A DNA stretch of 64,000 bases from Acanthornis magna (lineage: Eukaryota > Chordata > Aves > Passeriformes > Acanthizidae), in assembly GCA_036785705.1 (NCBI GenBank), contig JAWUZG010000016.1:1178001-1242000 (forward strand). The letters are read 5' to 3'. Shown here piece by piece: positions 1-12,000 of the stretch. The position numbers and the translations under genes are program-made. The notes beneath the pieces were generated by a model. It ran no database searches. It saw only the letters and a program-made list of their open reading frames with translations, and was not told the DNA's origin. Each line of letters starts with the position of its first letter. Within the stretch, counting starts at the first letter, position 1.

Positions 1-1328
1 GTCAGACTAACTTTCATCAACAATATCCTGGAAATGCCTCTGCTTGGCAGCCAGGGCCCAGACACAATCCAGGATGAAAAGTCCATAGAATGGAAAAATT
101 TCAGTGGTGCCAGAAACCTTCATCTTACCAGGCTTAATGTTAATAATATTGTGTGGACAAACAGAAAATACTCTAAATCACAGACTGCTTGCCAGACAAT
201 ACTAATTATGGGTTGGAATCGTCTCCATGGAAAAGAGTCAGTCCTTTTCACCGTTGCAGCTCCCTGCAAGAGTTCCAGCATGGCTTTGCTGTCCTGGTCC
301 CCCTGGGCTGGACAGACTGCAGGATTACAGTGCTGATGTGGGGCATGGACTCTGGCAGAGAGCTGAGGGACTTATTATCTCCCATCAAAATCCTGCTCTT
401 GGGCAGACAGATGAGCCTTGAGGAATTTAGGGCTGACTCACTGAGTCTTTCCAGGAGTTCAGTTTTGATGGGAAAGCCCAGGCCATGTCAACAAGCTTAT
501 CAAGAAACAGCTTCCCCCTCCTGTGTCAGGAGGCATCCCAAGCAATGTATTGCCAAACCAATGAGAGTTCTGTTTACAGACACATCAGCAGATGCCAAGC
601 CTTATTTTCAAAAGCTGTAGCAGTCCAAACAAGTCGCTGACATAGAAATTTTACCATTCTGTCACTTTATTTTTTCTAACTGGTGTATCAAACCCATTCA
701 ATTTTAGTTCTCCACCAATAAATACAATTTTCTTGGTTGGGTCAGTTTGGGAAAGTCAGAAGATAACACAAATTCTTATTTGGTATTGCACACAGCACAT
801 GCAGAAGTGCAAACTGGATCCTTGTGCCAGACCCCTGCTGAAGGTGACCTACCTGCAATATTTTGGCTCATGAATGAAAAGACCAGAGGTTTTGTTAGCT
901 GTGTCAGTCCTTGGGTGCCTTCATTGGCAGAAGTTATTACATCCTGGCTGCTAGGCTCAGACCTCTGCTATTGTGTTCTGTGGCATCCACAGTGACACAA
1001 TTATGTTTAATTTTGGTCTGAGTGGAAACATTGCTCTGGGGAAGCCCTGGGGCTCAGCCAGGCCCATGGTCTACAATGATCCCTGTGGGGCTGACTCGGG
1101 AGGTCACTGATATGAGGCTGATGCAGGAGCCTGCCTGCTCCCAGGGCAGGGGACAAATGGACCAGATGCAGTTCTGCAGAGCACCGAGCAAAAATCATTC
1201 ATCCTCTGCTCCATGCTGAGCTGAAAATCACAAATCATGCCATCAGAGGGGGAAGCTGATGTGGACAGACAGAGTGGATGTTAAAAGCTAGAAAAGTCAT
1301 GCCAATATTCCTCGTAACTTGAGCATAC
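1..1328. other. Flank or intron downstream of the second exon
   Basis: No membrane-spanning exon, RNA gene or recognisable repeat was seen on either strand. If the 1329 donor is used, this is intron 2 sequence of the minus-strand gene. Confidence 0.4.
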
Positions 1329-1455
1329 CATGTTCAATGACTTCTTCTGGCTCGCGAAATCGAACCCTTCTCTCTGCTTTCCGCTTTTCCCCCACAGCTT
1401 GGTCCACGGGTGGCCTTTTCCTCAGTATGGAAGGAGGATAGCTACTGTCATCTGT
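1329..1455 (-). CDS. NRAC: Coding exon 2 of the NRAC-like gene, PP1-docking segment
   Basis: This 127-bp exon is read from ACA at 1455. It encodes TDDSSYPPSILRKRPP, a basic linker (about residues 17-27 of the exon), then RRVRFREPEEVIEH. The acceptor has a T-rich tract and ctctttag; the donor is G|gtatgc. The exon keeps several CpGs (for example the cgcg in the codons for F-R-E) in an otherwise CpG-poor region, which suggests coding constraint. The spacing between the SILK-type motif and the RVxF-type motif is about 20 residues. From known biochemistry, such paired motifs bind two separate grooves on the PP1 catalytic subunit. Binding by this protein is inferred, not shown. Confidence 0.62.
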
Positions 1456-3841
1456 CTAAAGAGTTGATCAAAACACAAAACACGTGGCCATTCAAACAGG
1501 GTTAATGTACCTGGGTGAAGTTTTGAGCTGTGGTGGGTATGTCACCATGCCCCTCGAAGGACATGATGTGTAACACATCTGCCTGGACATAGTCAGACCA
1601 CCTGCTGCACAAGTGTAATATTTACAGCAAGACAATAGGGATATTCCTACATTGCCATACATCTGCAGTACTCTAAAACTGTATCCTCAGGGAAAAGGAT
1701 AAAGAGATGGACAACAAAGTTTTCAGAAGGGATTTTTCTGAATTGTAGTAAACATTTGCTGAAGGTGGCTGCTCAACAGCCTTGGGCTAGAGGGACATAA
1801 ATGTGATATGAAATGTGATATGCCATTTGGAGCACCTTTGAAGTGTTCTGAGCTAAGCAGTTCCACTCAGAATGCAGTGCTGCCATTTCAGCAACTGGGA
1901 CTGTGCTGCTGGCTTGGGTTTGGACACTCTCCTCATGGGTACAAGGTGGTAATTTATTTGCATTTTGATATCACAATTATGCTGTTGCTCTGGTTTTTGC
2001 TTGGAAACCACATTTAGCCTTTGACAACAGAATCCATAATGCTGTGGATTCTTTGAAATTACAAGAGACAGAGCTGCAATAGCAGTAATAAGTCACTGTT
2101 CTGCCTAGGAATTCTCCCACAGTCAACTGCCCAAAGTGAATCCAAAGCATCTTGGTTCAGAGACACCACTCTCCTCTGGAAGAGAAGAGCAGATAGCAGT
2201 TTTTCTACTTTTCAAAGATCTAAGTGAGGGGCAGAGATTCTTCACATTTTATTTTTAGGACTGAAGTAATCTCTAGCTCTTTCTCCCTCTTCCCTTTGTT
2301 CCTCTTGTAGGCAAAGCTATTATTTCTTCTGGTCACTGTCCCTGCTCCTTTTCTCCCCCCTTAGTTTATTTCTCCACTCAGTGATTGCCTGCTTCTTACT
2401 CTAATTTTTCTCCTTGCTTTGATCTTTCTACTCCTCAATTATCTACTCTTGGTTTTTTCAGACCCAAATAACCTTGCCTTGCCTTTTCTCTTCAGGTGCT
2501 TTCCCCACACTCACCATTTCACACACCCACTCCTTGGACTGTAGAAGCAGGATTAAGTCCCATTAGTCTGGGAGTGTCAGACCCCAGAGGAAAGGGGATA
2601 AATAGGTTTTCTTATCCATCACATTCTGGATAACCTCAGACAGGCATATCACATAGCCAGCAGGACCTGCCATGGGGTGAGGGATATCTTCGGCTTTGAT
2701 TCCTTCTCCTGAGAGATTCATAAAACAAATCTTATCACTGATAAGGATTTTTTTTCTGATCTGGGGGTCATACCACCTCTGTCTCATGACTGTGGACTGT
2801 GTGTTGGAACTCGGTGGTTTTTGTTCAGCAACTAAGAAGCTGGAAGCTCCACTCATGGTGTGGGAAACCTGGCTTTAACTTCTTTCCAAGTCCAAGGAAA
2901 TACGAAGCCACATCTCTTATATACACACCCTCATCATCAGAGCTATGGCGCGCACACAGGAGCAAGGAATCTCAGTCTTTGCCACTGAAGCTGTCTTGTT
3001 TGGCCTTGAATAATTAAATATTCATTGAGCTAAAGAAGGAAAGAATGACTTTACAGCCTGGTGTTTGGGTGCTCCCTTGGGGGTGGCAGAAGTCTGCTCC
3101 TATCCTTGCTCCAATGAATACTTAATATGTAATACTTAAATATTCATTGGAGCGGTCACTGGGAACAGGGTCTCTCATCTACCAGGTGAGTACCCCAATC
3201 ACTCTGCGGCAGCCACACACACACACACACTTACTCACATAATGAATATTTGATTATTCTGTGTAAAATGAAACAGGTTTAGGGAGACACAGCCTAGCTC
3301 TGGCTAGAGGTGGTTATAGCTTTAGCTGTGAGGGCTTCTCCTGTGACACAACCAAGGAAATGGAACTGTATATTTGAAGAGATTTATAACTCCAAATGCA
3401 GCTGTTGTCCTTGCGAGCTTTTCCAAGCACTTAGCAGCAATATCACATCAGAAGACAAAAATATTAAACAGCTAGCTGGTTGGATAGCACCTAGCCAAAG
3501 AAGACCTTAAAAGGGAAGTGATTTTACAGTATTTACTAGGCTTTAATAACTTATGGAAATCAAAGCTACACAATGTCAGAACAAACAAAGCCCTGTCCTC
3601 TCAGACAGAGATGTGGTGTTAACATATTGTGACGAGAGCTGGAAACCTACCAAAGTGATAGCTTGGAAATTGTGTGACCCTAAAAAAAACCCATTTGTAA
3701 CCAGCTCCAGGCACTGGACACAGGGACTCCATCACCCGTCAGAAGATCACTTACCGGCAGCTCCTCGGAACTATGACCAGAAAGTGAGGCTGGACATATT
3801 TGGGACATGTACTCTGGATGCCAACATGAAACCTCCCGCAT
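1329..3841 (-). CDS. NRAC: NRAC-like (C14orf180-like) gene, first two coding exons; 3' part beyond left edge
   Basis: This is a spliced minus-strand model. Exon 1 codes from 3841 to 3755 (29 codons), the intron is 3754-1456 (2,299 bp), and exon 2 is 1455-1329 (42 codons plus one base). The donor after 3755 is CCG|gtaagt, the acceptor before 1455 is ctctttag, and the donor after 1329 is CATG|gtatgc. Exon 1 ends and exon 2 begins in phase 0, so the join reads SSEELP-TDDSSYPPSIL without a stop. The product carries PPSILRKR, then RRVRFREPEE. SILR fits the SILK-type and RVRF the RVxF-type docking motif of protein phosphatase 1, in the usual order. From memory, NRAC/C14orf180 has the same PPSILK...RRVWFREP arrangement, followed by a C-terminal membrane segment. 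That segment is not seen in 1-1328 and is presumably outside the window. The long gene-poor region upstream fits the mammalian locus. If the last donor is not used, the frame ends at a TGA at 1296-1298. The family name is an inference; the exon structure is seen directly. Confidence 0.6.
3008..3259. repeat. 252-bp element with 19-bp terminal inverted repeats and a nested palindrome
   Basis: The left end at 3008-3026 and the right end at 3241-3259 are inverted copies matching at 18 of 19 bases. Inside, GCTCCAATGAATA at 3108-3120 is a perfect 13-base inverted partner of 3141-3153, giving a 20-base loop. The core (ATATTCATTG with short extensions) occurs four times in alternating orientation. 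This layout resembles a MITE or another short inverted-repeat element. No clear target-site duplication was found. Confidence 0.45.
3214..3230. repeat. Short (CA)n microsatellite
   Basis: Seventeen bases of alternating C and A lie inside the inverted-repeat element, between its inner palindrome and right arm. Confidence 0.8.
3755..3841 (-). CDS. NRAC: Coding exon 1 of the NRAC-like gene
   Basis: Eighty-seven bases code MREVSCWHPEYMSQICPAS and end in SGHSSEELP. The ATG at 3841-3839 is the only in-frame ATG before the donor. The frame stays open upstream into the CpG-rich patch until a TGA near 3993, so the bases upstream are read here as 5' UTR. The Kozak context is weak (T at -3, C at +4), so a second in-frame ATG eleven codons on (MSQ...) could also be used. 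The donor CTGCCG|gtaagtgat is close to the vertebrate consensus. No signal peptide or membrane segment is seen, as expected if the N-terminal half is cytosolic. Confidence 0.55.
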
Positions 3842-3890
3842 GAAGCTTTGGATGGAAAGCCCAGGAAAATGAGAAGGACCAGGGAAAAGC

Positions 3891-4027
3891 CGTGTCCAGA
3901 GATCCCTGCGCAGCGAGGATGGAGCCGGCAGCGGCACCGCACAGACGGGAGCGGCAACGGAGGGCAGAGTGGAAAGAAGAGTTTCCGCCCTTCATAACGG
4001 GGCTGGCGGGGGAACGATGACGCTACG
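3891..4027 (-). promoter_or_regulatory. CpG-dense patch, likely promoter/5' UTR of the NRAC-like gene
   Basis: Fifteen CpG dinucleotides fall in 137 bases, while the flanking kilobases have few. The patch lies directly upstream (on the minus strand) of the first coding exon and includes GC-box-like stretches and a TGACG half-site of the CREB/ATF type at about 4017-4021. No TATA box is evident. Its position 50-190 bases before the ATG fits a CpG-type promoter with a short 5' UTR. It is shorter than a classical CpG island. Confidence 0.45.
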
Positions 4028-4044
4028 TGAGATGTACTCAGCAG

Positions 4045-4054
4045 CCAAAAATAG
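4045..4054. promoter_or_regulatory. MEF2-like site beside the CpG-rich promoter
   Basis: CCAAAAATAG differs at one position from the MEF2 consensus YTAWWWWTAR. It sits just upstream of the CpG patch relative to the minus-strand gene. A MEF2 site would suit a gene with cardiac expression, but single short motifs are common by chance. Confidence 0.2.
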
Positions 4055-4059
4055 CTCAG

Positions 4060-7000
4060 TGATAATACTGATTGTGCAGCTGGGAGCAGGGCTTTTCTGG
4101 CAGCGGGAAAGGGCCTGAATGGAGCAAGTCACAGATAAACACCTACATATTTATTTTGCATGAATGTGAAGCTGAGGGCGTTGGGGGTTTTTTTGCTGTA
4201 TTTCTGTCATTGTGTTGGTTTCCTTTCCAGAATCCATTCCCAATCACAGAAATGCTGCAAGTGGGATTGCTTTTAATCCTTCTTCCATTCAAAATATGTG
4301 GGTAAAGCCATTATATAAATATAGTGGAATGACAGATATCTCCCTGCAGAACAGTTATGGCCTCACTTTATATGTTTTACAAATTAAACCCATTATTATA
4401 GTAATAAAGTGGGATTTAAACATTTGACATTTGTACTGATATTATAATAAGATTATTGATAGAAAGAGAAGTGATTTACTGTTCAAGAGGCTTTAACAGC
4501 CCCTTGTCAAATGCTGAAGGCTGGACATCGTCAAATATACAATTTTTAGTCAGAAACACTTGCCACGACAGCTGAAATATACCAGTTCACTGTCCCTGCA
4601 AGCACAGATTTGTGCTTTTTTTCTCCTTTGTTCTTTTCCTGGAACTATTTATTTTCTGTGCCATGTGTAACACACATGGTTTGGTTTTTAAGCAGGTGTT
4701 TGGATGGATTCTCCCATGTCATGCTCAGACTGGCCCTTGTTCTGCAGTGCAGCGAAGGTTGCAAGAAGCTCACATTGGCACTGGGAACCAGAGGGCACAG
4801 CTACTCCAAATTCACTGCTTTAACCTTCCTTTCAGGGATACAGGGAATGGGTGAGTAGATGGAGAGGGTTGGGATCCTCCCGCAGGGAAAACTGTGCCAG
4901 AGCAGCAGAGGAGGCTTCTGTGGCTGAGGTGGGGTTGGCAGACCCCTCAAGACTTGCTGCCCTCCCTCCTGCAGCTCAGCCTCTGCATGGGTCTGCTGTC
5001 CCCAAGGCTGCCCTCAGTGACATCAGTATCCACGTGAGGAGAAAGAGATTTGCTGGTCTAGGGCTCTCAAAGCCCTGAATGTGCCACATCTAAAAGCCCC
5101 CTGGAGAGAGTCACCTTACCTTCTCTTTCCTGTGCATTGGGGTGATGGAGGGCTTTTCCTCATGCTGAAACAGCTCTCAGCTGCAGACCTTGTGAAATGC
5201 CCTCAAAATCCCTTCTCTGGAGTGTTCTGCAAGTGTTCCACAGAAGTTATTCCAGAATATCTAGGATGGCTTTTGGTGGGGAAATGACATTCTTCAAAAT
5301 TTTGTTCACGGTAGATCCTAGACAGAAAGGTGACAAAACTTGTCAAACCATAGTCCCTGACTTCTTTGGCTCCTTCTTCCTCCTGTTGTGATAATCACTT
5401 ACTACTAATTAATGTAAGAAGGAATTTTCCTGCCTGTTTTGGCCAGCAAAACTGATGGAGGTGGGAAGAGGGAAGTCAAACTCTAGTCTTCATCTAGCCT
5501 TGACTTTCTCCATGGGAATTGTCTCATTTATTTTTACTAGTGTCACCCAGCAAGGCACGTAAGAGAGTCTTGTGCAGCCTCTTATTCCTGCAGTGTGGCA
5601 AGGAGCTTGTCAGCTTTTAGACCTGAATGAGAAAGCTTGCTTCTCTCTTTTTCACTGAATCTGGGTTTGTTGAAAGGAAGCTCTCACAGTTTTCTAAGTA
5701 ATTGGTCAAAGACATTTTGGTAATTTCTCAAAAAAACCCAAAAAACCAAGCAATGCAGAAGCCAATGGGATTTGTTGTTTTCAAGAAATGGATGTATGGA
5801 GACAACATTTATAACTTTTGATGCCAGAAACCATTTATTTTCAGTCCTAGATTCTCCTTAAATATAAACATTTTTTTTGTTCATTTGATTGAAAAATAAT
5901 TGGGCATGTTTTCATGAAAGATTGCTATCTAAATGCCAGGAATGATAATTTCATAGTGGCATTCTCACTTTTTTCTCAAGATGTGTTAATTATATTGATA
6001 GTAATGGTTGTAAATGCTTGAATAATTAGTAGTTACCTGGGCACTCAAGTTCCAGTGGATAAAGATGTCAGGAGTTCAAATCTCATAGCAGGGACAGCTC
6101 CATTTGTACTAAGTGCTTTTGATGGTAGTTTAACAACCTAAAATTGGATATATGTTAGGAATAAAATACAGCTTAGTGCTTAAAGTAAAAGAATCCAGGA
6201 AAATAACTTCTCTAGCCTCTGAAATCACTGATAATAAATGATAGTTAAAATTGCAGGATGATTTCTGCATTAGGAGCTGGCAGAATTTCTTTTAATAGTG
6301 TCTTTCTTTTTAAAGTAATTTTTCATCTAAGCTTTGATCTCATTTCATGCAACATATGTCAGAAACAAAGCTGGACAAATAATTCACAAATTAATTATTT
6401 AGCTTGTGAGTGTCACCTCTATTTCTTTCAGCTAATTGTTCACAAATAGATAGTGACTTTTGTGAATGTATTCATTATTCAGATTAATTCAGTGGATAAT
6501 TGCTGGGAGTAATTATTTGTCTGTAGATTGCTTGGAAGCATTTTGCTGTGAACATTTAATAGTAAAAATCTATCCAGGCTTTCAATACAAGACAAACTAA
6601 AATTATCTATAACTACTGATGTAGTCCTTAAACATGAACAATATACTGCAGTCTTAAAGAGCAACACCAACATTTTCATCAAGAACTCCACTACTTCCCA
6701 TGGTGTATAGGAAGGAAAGTAAAAACATATTAACTCTCAGTGTAGCACTGACATTGAATCGTGCACATTGTATATGCAAATAAGTTTTTACAAGAAAAAG
6801 GTTGCTTAAGTGTTTGCTCAGCAGAAAAACAAAACAAGCCCGAACAAAACATGATTGACTTCCCAGAGAATAAACATGAACAGTCCACACAAAGGAATTA
6901 ACTGCACAGCCAGTATTTTTTCTGCAATACCCCAGTGGAAGATGTCTAGGAAATAAACATAACATGATAAAACAATTTTACACTCAGAGGATAACCGTGT

Positions 7001-8378
7001 AACCATATGAACTCTTTTTCCATTTCCTTCTGCGGAAATAAATATTTTAGACAAGCAAAGTACTTTGTAAATGATGCCTTTGTGGGGATTTGTCTGGCCT
7101 GGTTCAATTATTCTGAAACCTAGCAATTTTCTCATATCATTGAATCTGCTTTTATTGCAAATAGGGTCATAGAAATAGTCACTCATTGCAATAATGGACT
7201 TCGTTTATCTTAACTATTAACACTTCCAGTAGGTTTACACACACGTATATATTCAATATTTATGGATATGCACAGTGCATATATATTAATAATGAAGTAA
7301 CTTTATCTCCAACAATCTGAAAACAAAATCACGTAATACCATACAGTGCGGGGTGCAGTGGTAACTGGAAGCAGCATATCAGGATAACAGAACAGAAAAG
7401 GAATAAATAAATTAGAGGGGAGTCTTCCATATCTTCCTCAACTTCCAGAGTGTCAATTGAGCCTTTGTTCAATATTCCACCTTTCGCGGTTCTGTGTACT
7501 CTTGATTAATAATTTAGAGACGCACCTTTTGGAAGCAGGGTAAGTTTTGTGTTTGCCAAGAGTGATTTTCCACTAGTCAGGGAGTACCTCAGGAAATAAA
7601 ACAGAAAATTGCCCCACAGAGTATAATTAGCTGTTGCCTCCTTCCTTCTCCTGCCTCTGGAGAAACAGATTTACTGCTGAAAGTTGTGGGACACCCATGA
7701 GATGTCATATGGCACCATTTCTACTCCTCAGCCTTCCAGTAAAGAAAGCACTGCATAAATCCCAGCTTCAAGACAAAAATCAGCTCTTTGGACTGCCTGC
7801 TTCCGTTCCACATCCAGAAGGGTCATGATTAATCTTTTGTCTGTGGCATTTTTGTGGAGTTGGGGAAAAAAATATCAACAACAAAGCATAATGGAAACAG
7901 AACTTTGAATGGGAAGATGGTCTGGTAACACTTGTTGTGTGTGGCCAGCCTGGACAAAAACAATCAGTTTTCCTTCCTACATATCTGTTAGTTCCTGTGA
8001 TGCCCAGAGAGCTGTGCATCCAGGTGCATTTTTCCCCAAGGAAGGGCAGTTGTGGTCAGTGCAAAGTGCAGCATCAAGGCTCCCTGTGGTGCTCCATGAA
8101 GGACCTCCCAGTATAACCATGAAGGTTATCCTCCCGGTGGGACCTCTTTGCCCTTTCGCTATTACTGCCCTGGACTGGAGGTTTTCATGATTACACAGAT
8201 CTGCAAGGACCCCTTTGATGCAGGCAGGCAGACCTGGGCCTTTCATCCAGGACCTGTGGGCCTGGATTGCTAACCCTCGTAAAAATTAGATTAGGGGTAG
8301 TATTATTGAATGTGACCATCTGATCCATAACATCATAGCTCACTGCTGAAGGCAGAGCCATGGCTTTGCTCGCAGATG
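4060..8378. other. Intergenic sequence upstream of the NRAC-like gene
   Basis: This is mixed AT-rich intergenic DNA. Several short frames on both strands show no recognisable domain and no supporting splice pattern. The 5800-7300 part is notably AT-rich. I see no gene, RNA or young repeat in it. Confidence 0.4.
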
Positions 8379-8925
8379 TAGAATCAGCTTAGGTGGGAAA
8401 AGATCTTTAAAAACTCAGCGAGTCCAATGGTTAACCTAGCACTGCCAAGGCCACCACTAAATCATGTCCCCAGGGGCCACATCTGAGCGTATTTTAAACA
8501 CCTTCAGGGATGGTGACTCAACCGCTTCCCTGGGCAGTCTGTTCCAGGGCTTGACAACCCTTTTGGTGAAGAATTTTTTTCCTTATATCCAATCTAAACC
8601 TTCTCTGGTGCAATCTGAGGCAATTTCCTCTTGCTCTATTTCTTGTTAATTGGGAGAAGAGGCCAACACCCCCCATCCACAACCTTTCCTCAGGTAGTTT
8701 TAGGGAATGATATGGTTTCCCCTGAGCCTCATTTTCTCCAGTCTAAACTAGAGCTGCTTTCATAAGACTTTTACTCCAGACCCTTCCCCAGCTCTGTTGC
8801 CATTCTCTAGCTCCACTCCAGCACCTCAATAGCTTTCCTGTGGTGAGGGGCCCAAACCTGAAAACAGGATTCAAGGTACAGCCTCTCACCAGTGCCAAGT
8901 ACGGGGGGACCACGTAGCAGGTCCT
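8379..8925 (-). mobile_element. CR1 LINE 3' fragment (older, longer copy)
   Basis: Read on the plus strand, it begins with the tagaatcag...aggtgggaaaagatcttt terminus of CR1 in reverse. It continues through the 3' UTR blocks (ccagggatggtgactcaacc, ccctgggcag, gaagaatttttttcc, ttcctctt, gagaagagg) to a gaggggcccaaacctg block near 8850. The insertion is on the minus strand and 5' truncated, as is usual for CR1. About 550 bases remain, the longest copy in the window, with many substitutions and small indels. The far edge near 8925-8945 is uncertain. Confidence 0.85.
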
Positions 8926-9008
8926 TCCAAGTGATGATGATCGTCTGGGAGCTGTGGCACCAGTTAAAAATCCACATTGTGCACAGATTTGTACTGGTTT
9001 TAAACTGG

Positions 9009-9027
9009 TTTTTTTTTTTTTTTTTTT
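9009..9027. repeat. T19 homopolymer
   Basis: Nineteen consecutive T residues lie about 85 bases past the truncated end of the CR1 copy. Nothing resembling a processed retrogene flanks it. Confidence 0.85.
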
Positions 9028-9029
9028 CC

Positions 9030-12000
9030 CTAAGGCATAGAGAGAAACACTGAGCAGAAGTGTTGTAGGGCTTTGCATTATGGTGAGAACATCCCTGCTG
9101 CAGGGCACAGCAATCTCTGCTCTGTTTGGACTGGCTGGAAATGATTTAACTCTGCTGAGGAATCTGGTCTCAGTTCATCTCTGGCATGAATCCATTGACT
9201 TATAAAAAGCATGGATCTGTCTCCATTTCTTAAAATTGCCTCTCTTATTCATGTGTCTTTCCGGGTAGATGTTACAAATAACCAAAGAGGACTTGTGATG
9301 ATATATAGTAAACAGAGAGAGAATTTCTGGCTGCTGAAATGAACTTTCTAAATAATTACAGAATGATTCCACAACCACTTCATAATTAGACTCCTGAGAC
9401 TGCAGCCAAGCTATTATTCGTGATTCAACACTCATTTTTATTTTAGAAATGTCCCACAGCCATTAGGTTTATTCCACCTGAGGTTTTCTAATTTGTTCTA
9501 ATTTGATCATCCTGTCACTGGGACCTTAAATGTAAAGCATGTATTGATCGAATAAGAGTTACCAGGTAACCAAATGCTAATATCTGCTGTTGGCTCACTG
9601 ATTCCAAATCAGTCGGTCCTGTTGATATGGGATGCAGGAGATGGACAGGGCTGGAGAGAGTGAGGTCATTCTGAGTCGGTTTTTGTCACACACTCATTGT
9701 ATTTCAGGAGCAAAAAGTCGTGGAACTGGAACCTCTGCCTAAAGCATTTGGGCTGCCATCAGCCATGAAATAAAGGACAAGGAAAAACCCACTGCCAGCA
9801 GGAGGACATCTGAGCTGGCATAAAAGAGAAAAGACATTCAAGGAAAACCCCTCAGAAATGGGGAAAATGGAATTATCTTCAGGAGCTCTATTTTAGCAGT
9901 AATCACTCTGAGCTTGACGTTGTTCACTGGGGCTTTCTGCCCACTTTCCCAGGTGAGCTTTGACCTGAGGAGAAATCCAGCTAGGATGACTGCGGGGTAT
10001 AGCCACAAAAGGAGATTAGTGGTCCTGTCTAAATCCCAGAAATCAAAAGACTCCAATTGACTTTTGTGAGCCACTGTGTCTCCTGAAAGGATTTTAGAAA
10101 CCTGGCAGCCATTAATGCCAAACCAGCCTCGAGAGGGGTGGGAAATGGGACTGATAGCAACGGGAAGGGAAGGAGCCAAGGGAATCACAAAGCACCTAGA
10201 CACAGGCAACTACATAACATGATTTGAGGGCACTGAAATAAATGCTCTTGAGCTCCATTTGCAGTGTCACCTTGGAAGAGGATTAGATTAGCTTAATGAC
10301 ATGAAAGAAGAACAGAAACATGGAGAAAAGGGCAGACTGAAGTGTAACAAAAGCCCAAATGAGTAAAAAAAAAGCATGAATTGAAAAGAGTTTGGATGGT
10401 GATATTAGACGATAAAGATTATAAAAAACAAGTGACAAATCCCTCTGTCCTTGGCAGACGCTTTACATTAATGCTAAGTCTATTAATGATGATATTTGTT
10501 TTTCTAATTAGAATGTAAGTCTCTCTCCTCCACCTCTCCAAACCCTGGAGACTGGTGATTTCAGAGTAAAACAAGTAGATTTAACAAAGACTAATTGGTA
10601 CAATTTCCAAAACTGGCCGAGTGCTTCTGGAACCTATATTAAATTGTGTCTAAATTTAAGCTGAGGCAAGGAAAAGAGGCAAGGGAAAATTTAGGCAGAA
10701 CATCAAAGTACACTTGTTGGCATCAAGCTATACAGATAAGTCAGGTTGAAAGTCAGTTATGTTTTGCACAGGCAAGGTGAAGATTTTAATTGTGCTTTCA
10801 TTCCAAAGCAGAGTATCCTTTGCAATTCCTTCAGGAGATTTGGAGGGTCCTGCTCACACCAAGACAACTTGTGTGTTACAATGGGTTAGCTGAGAGCAGG
10901 GTGTGATTTTGGAGCAGAGTGGGAAACCAGAGTCCAGCTTTGATCCCAAGCAGGTTTGAACCAGAACCTTCAAGTGCATTGCCCCTAGGATGCAGCTTCT
11001 TGTTAGCTGCCTTCTAACAGCTCAGCTCTCTTTCTCTCCCATTCTCTCCTTCATTCTTATCAGAAATTTGGTCCGGGACCAGGAAACCTCTCAGCCTAAA
11101 TTAATATGTTGGTCAGAATCATCTCTGCTTCAACAAATGCACTTTTTTTTCTGATGTGGAGCATTTTCATCAGCACATTTTTCACCATCTCAAATGTACG
11201 AGCCTTTCAATCAAGCTCCTCAATGAAACAATAGATATTACTTTGGCTTTTTATTTTAAAGCCAGAGAAATGCAAAGGCAAAGAATAAAGCTTCACAGGA
11301 CTGCTGTGGAGATGCTGAAATAATAGTGTCTGAAGGGAGGAGCATGGAAGCAGAGCTCTTAGTCTATTATGTGATTCTGACTATGTTCCCTGACAAAGAC
11401 AAAACTTTTGGGTACAGAGAGCTTGTTCAGTATCTTGCATTCTCTCTTTCATACATTAAACCCACTCTCGCAAACATTTCTGGGAGAACTACTGAGACTG
11501 GAAAGTTCTTATATGTCCTACCTGGTGTTAACATTTCTCCCTATTGGAAACCTGGGAAAATATTAGATCCTTTTTGGAGTATACTGGGCCAAAAGGCTCT
11601 TTGCAGCTCTAAAATGAAGATGATGAAAAAGTGACACCACCACCCCTTCCCAGAAGTTCTCTCCTGCCTCTGAGGCTGCAGACCTGAAACACCTTTTCCT
11701 GACTCTCCTGCTTTTGGCAATCTTTGTCACGTGCAGTGTGGATAATGCCAGAACTGAGAAATAGTGCCAGCTTCTTTGATGGTATATTTGACAGTCCAAA
11801 TGAAAAGGTTGTTAGCAAGGGATGCTCCAGGAGCCACCACTCTGTCATGCCTTTCAGGAGGATCCAGTGTGAGCCAGCAACACTGTCAGAGATGCAGGCT
11901 AAGAATGCCAGGCAAATCAAAGCTCTCTTCTCTCTCTCTTTCTGGGTTTGCTCTTTTCTGTGCTCCCCATTGTCATTTCAGAAAGGACACCTTCAGCTCC

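Larger units (their letters stand above)
1456..3754 (-). other. Intron 1 of the NRAC-like gene
   Basis: The interval is bounded by gtaagt (3754) and ctctttag (1456). It contains a pyrimidine-rich stretch at about 2270-2530, the nested inverted-repeat element at 3008-3259 and a short CA repeat. No coding signal was found inside. Confidence 0.5.

Noticed and set aside
6818..7186. 122-codon minus-strand frame in AT-rich DNA
   Set aside because: No family resemblance; probably chance openness.
9009..9027. Poly(T) run as the tail of a minus-strand processed retrogene
   Set aside because: No coding sequence or target duplication lies beside it, and CR1 does not end in poly(A).
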